Notes under the pieces: generated by a model
Databases searched by the model: none
The model's input: only the letters and a program-made list of their open reading frames with translations
Told to the model about the DNA's origin: nothing
Part shown: positions 9,185 through 11,195 of the stretch, in pieces
Numbering within the stretch: the first letter of the stretch is position 1
Layout of the letters: each line of letters begins with the position of its first letter
Program-made: the position numbers and the translations under genes
Source: an uncultured Phycisphaerales bacterium
GTDB lineage: Bacteria > Planctomycetota > Phycisphaerae > Phycisphaerales > SM1A02
Assembly (NCBI GenBank): GCA_946886375.1
Contig: CAMPIL010000086.1
Coordinates: forward strand, 1-11,195
Direction of reading: 5' to 3'
DNA: 11,195 nucleotides

Positions 9185-9279
9185 TGGGTGGAACACGGTT
9201 CTTGGTGGTCAGCATGCCGGAACAGGGGAATAATCCTTTCATGCACCCCGTGCGAAGCCGTTGAAGTCTCTGGAACCGG
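9185..9279. promoter_or_regulatory. divergent ilvC/PerR-like control region
   Basis: These 95 bases separate two divergent starts and must hold both promoters. Its AT-rich core is the near-palindrome GGAATAATCC (9227-9236, one mismatched pair). On the plus strand AATAAT (9229-9234) could be a -10. On the minus strand the same patch reads GGATTATTCC with TTCGCA about 15-17 bases upstream. One arm resembles a Fur/PerR half-site (GAATAAT against TGATAAT, 5 of 7); the other arm does not match. An operator for the adjacent regulator is possible but weakly supported. Confidence 0.35.
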
Positions 9280-9720
9280 ATGAAAACACGCGAACTCTTC
9301 GAGAAACACGGACTCCGCTGCACCAAACAGCGCGTGGCGCTTTACGAAGCGCTGCGGCAGTCGATGGACCATCCTACCGCCGAGGACTTGTACCGCGCCG
9401 TTCGCCCGCTCACCAGCCGGCTGAGCCGGGCCACGGTGTACAACACGCTGGAAGCCCTTTGCAGTGCAGGACTTGCGCGACGCCTGCCGACCACTCATGG
9501 CTGTTCCCGGTATGACGCCGACATCATGGAGCACCTGCATTTCCGCTGCCGCGAAACTTCGGAAATCCGCGATGTGCCGCCCGAACTTGGCCAGCGCCTG
9601 CTCAAGAAACTGCCACGCGAAGTGCTGACGGAGATCGAGCGGTGCATGGGAGTGTGCATCGAGGGCGTCAACATTCAACTGCTCGGGCGCAGCGCGGTGA
9701 CCGCGAAACAAGCCGAATGA
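9280..9720 (+). CDS. Fur-family transcriptional regulator, PerR-like
   Basis: Fur-family proteins are dimeric metal-dependent repressors. The product has 146 aa, full length. The winged helix spans about residues 1-75, with the recognition helix at SRATVYNTLEALCSAGL (49-65). Aligned with Bacillus PerR, all five regulatory metal ligands are present at matching spacing: H31 (HPTAEDLY), D79 (RYDAD), H85 and H87 (EHLHFRC) and D98 (IRDVP). Asp rather than Glu at the last site is typical of peroxide-sensing PerR. The structural zinc site is lost: only C90 remains, T93 replaces the second Cys, and the C-terminal CxxC reads S138-A-V-T141. Two other cysteines (C122, C126) lie in a helix outside the usual positions. 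The ATG is preceded by a weak GGA. It probably controls oxidative stress or iron genes elsewhere; whether it acts on ilvC is unknown. Confidence 0.9.
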   Translation: MKTRELFEKHGLRCTKQRVALYEALRQSMDHPTAEDLYRAVRPLTSRLSRATVYNTLEALCSAGLARRLPTTHGCSRYDADIMEHLHFRCRETSEIRDVPPELGQRLLKKLPREVLTEIERCMGVCIEGVNIQLLGRSAVTAKQAE

Positions 9721-9805
9721 AGCAGGGGGTCGTTTCTTGATCGACCTGTTCTGAGGTGGGTGCGACTTCGCCGATCCATTGACGTGGCAGCGAATTCGAT
9801 AACTC

Positions 9806-9833
9806 TCAAGCCTCACAAAGCAATGGCCGATAG
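9806..9833 (+). promoter_or_regulatory. candidate sigma-28 (FliA)-type promoter of the PilZ gene
   Basis: GCCGATAG (9826-9833) matches 7 of 8 bases of the FliA -10 consensus GCCGATAA. TCAAGCCT (9806-9813) matches 5 of 8 of the TAAAGTTT -35, with a 12-base spacer against the usual 11. Transcription would start about 45-50 bases before the ATG at 9889. It would link a c-di-GMP receptor to flagellar gene control, but the -35 is weak. Confidence 0.3.
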
Positions 9834-9876
9834 GTCTTGTGGTCGGGCATTGTCCGGCCGGCGCGATGTGCGCCTT

Positions 9877-9881
9877 GGAGG
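9877..9881 (+). promoter_or_regulatory. Shine-Dalgarno site of the PilZ gene
   Basis: GGAGG lies 7 bases before the ATG at 9889. It is the strongest ribosome binding site in the window and settles the start; the frame itself is open back to 9760. Confidence 0.8.
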
Positions 9882-9888
9882 CAACGCA

Positions 9889-10266
9889 ATGAAGACCAGC
9901 AACCGCTTGAATCGGCGTGAGCACGAGCGCATGCGACTGAACCACATGTACACCAGCGTCATCGTCGAGCCGAAGTTCACGATCAGGCACAGCATGCTGG
10001 GTCACGCGTACGACATCAGCGAATCAGGAATCCGGATTGAACTGGATGAGCCGCTGGAGGTCGGGCAGTCCGTGACACTGCACCTGGATCTTCCAGGCGC
10101 CGGCGACGACATTCTCGCCGACGCTGACGTAGCGTGGGTGAACGATGAGCATGATGACCCCGGGCCGCGGCGCATGGCGCTGCGGTTCACGCAGTTCCAC
10201 TCGCCGCGCGATCATCGCCGCTTGACGAATTTCCTTAGCGGACCCCAGCAGCACATGGCTGCCTGA
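9889..10266 (+). CDS. PilZ-domain protein, cyclic di-GMP receptor
   Basis: The product has 125 aa and consists almost wholly of one PilZ domain. Both c-di-GMP binding motifs are present: RxxxR as R10-E-H-E-R14 (context NRREHERMRL) and DxSxxG as D42-I-S44-E-S-G47 (context YDISESGIRIEL). The rest fits the PilZ beta barrel: LEVGQSVTLHLDLP, ADADVAWVNDE and MALRFTQF. PilZ proteins of this size bind c-di-GMP and then a partner, often affecting motility, adhesion or exopolysaccharide. No output domain or membrane segment is present. The start is fixed by GGAGG 7 bases upstream. The 168 bases between the PerR-like stop and this ATG hold no gene, only the candidate promoter. It converges on the DUF2203 gene with 8 bases between stops. 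Confidence 0.9.
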   Translation: MKTSNRLNRREHERMRLNHMYTSVIVEPKFTIRHSMLGHAYDISESGIRIELDEPLEVGQSVTLHLDLPGAGDDILADADVAWVNDEHDDPGPRRMALRFTQFHSPRDHRRLTNFLSGPQQHMAA

Positions 10267-10274
10267 ATTGATCG

Positions 10275-10685
10275 TTACACGCCGGGGTCGCAGAGGCTCT
10301 GCCACGCACATTCGATCGGTTCGTGCATGTGCCAGATCAGGCTGACTTCCCGGCCGTCGATCTGCGCTCCAAATCGGACCATGCCCTGCGAAATGTCACG
10401 GAGGTCAGCGCCCACGGCGTTGCATTCATCAATGGCGGCGTTGAGCGTGCGCAGCGCGGCATCGCGACGTTCGGTCAACTGCGCCCGCGCCTGGGCGCCA
10501 ACGTGATCGCGCAGCGCATCGCGACAGTCTTGCACTTGCTGGTATGCGATTGCCGCATCGCGTACGACACGCGCCACGTACGGCAGGGCTCGACGCGCTT
10601 CTTCCACGCTGAACACCACTTCGCGCCATGCCAAGTCGTTTGACCGAAGGGCTGGAGTCGAGAGTGTTCGAAGTCGTGCCTCCAT
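10275..10685 (-). CDS. DUF2203 family protein
   Basis: The product has 136 aa from the ATG at 10685. It shows the DUF2203 pattern: an N-terminal VFSVEEARRALPYVARVV (24-41), a long helical middle part rich in Ala, Arg and Asp (about 45-98, probably coiled coil), then MVRFGAQIDGREVSLIW (102-118) and HMHEPIECAW (119-128), matching the family's 'G-R-x-V-x-L-x-W...E-x-x-I-x-x-W' ending. The family has no established biochemical role. A TTG at 10727 would add 14 residues without better evidence. The ATG is preceded by GATACCCT (10691-10698, minus strand), a weak -10-like sequence 5 bases away. The C-terminus faces the PilZ gene. Confidence 0.75.
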   Translation of the reverse strand: MEARLRTLSTPALRSNDLAWREVVFSVEEARRALPYVARVVRDAAIAYQQVQDCRDALRDHVGAQARAQLTERRDAALRTLNAAIDECNAVGADLRDISQGMVRFGAQIDGREVSLIWHMHEPIECAWQSLCDPGV

Positions 10686-10912
10686 GGTCAAGGGTATCTT
10701 CGCACCCCAAGGCCCGCTTGCCAACAACCAATTTTTCAGAATCGCAATGAATCTTTTTCGCGCTTGCGCATCGCGCTCGACGTGTTCAATCTGGCAAACT
10801 TCGACAATCTAGGTGATGCTGTAGGGAGCGCACCTGATCGCTTGCGGACTCATCAAGCCGATGAATATTTCGTCCTCGTGAATCGAATCACCAACATCAA
10901 GGCGAAACTTCC
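10686..10912. other. divergent intergenic region, DUF2203 / aroK
   Basis: This spacer is somewhat AT-richer than its surroundings, with two short T runs (10732-10736 and 10754-10758). It must hold the promoter of the DUF2203 gene on the minus strand and probably one for aroK on the plus strand. I see no convincing -35/-10 pair for aroK, no strong hairpin and no RNA gene. The only structure is the short ORF described separately. Confidence 0.4.
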
Positions 10913-10916
10913 GTGA
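10764..10916 (+). CDS. possible short ORF overlapping the aroK start
   Basis: This frame is open from 10644 to a TGA at 10914-10916 but has no ATG. The first usable starts are TTG at 10764 (50 codons) and GTG at 10782. Its TGA overlaps the GTG start of the shikimate kinase in the tetranucleotide GTGA, an arrangement typical of translationally coupled genes. The peptide (ending EYFVLVNRITNIKAKLP) is not low-complexity; the stretch RIALDVFNLANFDNLG recalls the C-terminal strands of outer-membrane receptors, but that is only a resemblance. Third-position GC is about 58%. It lacks a ribosome site. It could be a real small gene, the 3' remnant of a longer gene, or chance. Confidence 0.3.
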   Translation: MRIALDVFNLANFDNLGDAVGSAPDRLRTHQADEYFVLVNRITNIKAKLP

Positions 10917-11195
10917 ATGTTCTGCTGATGGGACCTCGTGCATGCGGAAAGACGACCGTCGGTCGGCTGCTTGCGCAGCGGCTGAACGTGGCGTTTGTCG
11001 ATCTGGATTCGCGAACGCTGGACGCGCTCGGCAAGCCGTCCGTGCAGCAGGCGTGGGATGATTTGGGCGAGCAGGCTTGGCGTGACGCTGAGCGAGCAAC
11101 GCTTGGCTTGGTCCTTCGCGGCAAGAACCAAGTCATCGCCTTGGGCGGCGGCACGCCGATCATCAAAGAGGCACATCACGCCATCGCCTCCGCAC
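10913..11195 (+). CDS. aroK: shikimate kinase, 3' truncated by window end
   Basis: Shikimate kinase phosphorylates shikimate at the 3-OH in the chorismate pathway. Ninety-four codons are visible of about 170. The Walker A loop is GPRACGKT (7-14). Shikimate-binding residues appear as D30 and D32 (VDLDS), R57 (GEQAWRDAE, where 'FR' is common and W replaces F) and the GGG at 78-80 (VIALGGGTP). The GTG at 10913 is the first possible start after an in-frame stop at 10862-10864, and gives the standard VLLMG beginning. A weak AAGG lies about 10 bases upstream. The start overlaps the stop of the short upstream ORF. The lid and C-terminal adenine-binding part lie beyond the window. Confidence 0.92.
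   Translation, partial: MNVLLMGPRACGKTTVGRLLAQRLNVAFVDLDSRTLDALGKPSVQQAWDDLGEQAWRDAERATLGLVLRGKNQVIALGGGTPIIKEAHHAIASA

Noticed and set aside
9241..9264. A seven-codon ORF (MHPVRSR) upstream of the PerR-like gene as a leader peptide.
   Set aside because: Very short, no ribosome site, no regulatory codon run and no attenuator hairpin.
9728..9746. Hairpin GGTCG / CGACC with a 9-base loop just after the PerR-like gene, as a terminator.
   Set aside because: Only five base pairs, a large loop and no following T run.

Overview
This is ordinary bacterial chromosomal DNA, GC-rich (roughly 60% by eye) and densely coding. Genes lie on both strands with short gaps. I see no insertion sequence, phage gene, CRISPR array, tRNA or rRNA. 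A planctomycete-like host, perhaps Phycisphaerae, is my best guess. It rests on a sigma-like protein with a membrane tail, a PA14-like envelope protein, scarce Shine-Dalgarno sites and dispersed housekeeping genes. This is inference; no marker here settles taxonomy.

Layout. Positions 1-1095 hold the C-terminal part of a YdiJ-type FAD/iron-sulfur oxidoreductase whose start lies upstream of the window. It converges on dacB (minus strand), a periplasmic penicillin-binding protein 4-type peptidase. Divergent from dacB are two small membrane-protein genes: a sigma-factor-like protein with a C-terminal membrane anchor and a membrane-anchored PA14-like protein. Next come ligA (NAD-dependent DNA ligase), an unrecognised single-pass membrane protein, and a CYTH-domain protein (class IV adenylate cyclase or triphosphatase). 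The last converges on uppP, which lies downstream of ilvC on the minus strand. ilvC is divergent from a PerR/Fur-type regulator. A PilZ-domain gene follows and converges on a DUF2203 gene. The right edge holds a possible very short ORF overlapping the start of a shikimate kinase gene that runs off the window.

How the genes relate. Most are unrelated housekeeping functions: wall synthesis and recycling (dacB, uppP), DNA joining (ligA), amino-acid synthesis (ilvC, aroK) and signalling (CYTH, PilZ, PerR-like). No defence or biosynthetic cluster is evident. The least explained part is 2746-3962, where the sigma-like protein and the PA14-like protein may work together across the inner membrane.

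Expression signals. Two genes (dacB and the PilZ gene) have clear Shine-Dalgarno sequences. Three others have -10-like hexamers only 9-10 bases before the ATG, which suggests leaderless or nearly leaderless mRNAs. The PerR-like regulator keeps all five regulatory metal ligands of PerR but has Ser/Thr in place of three of the four structural-zinc cysteines.
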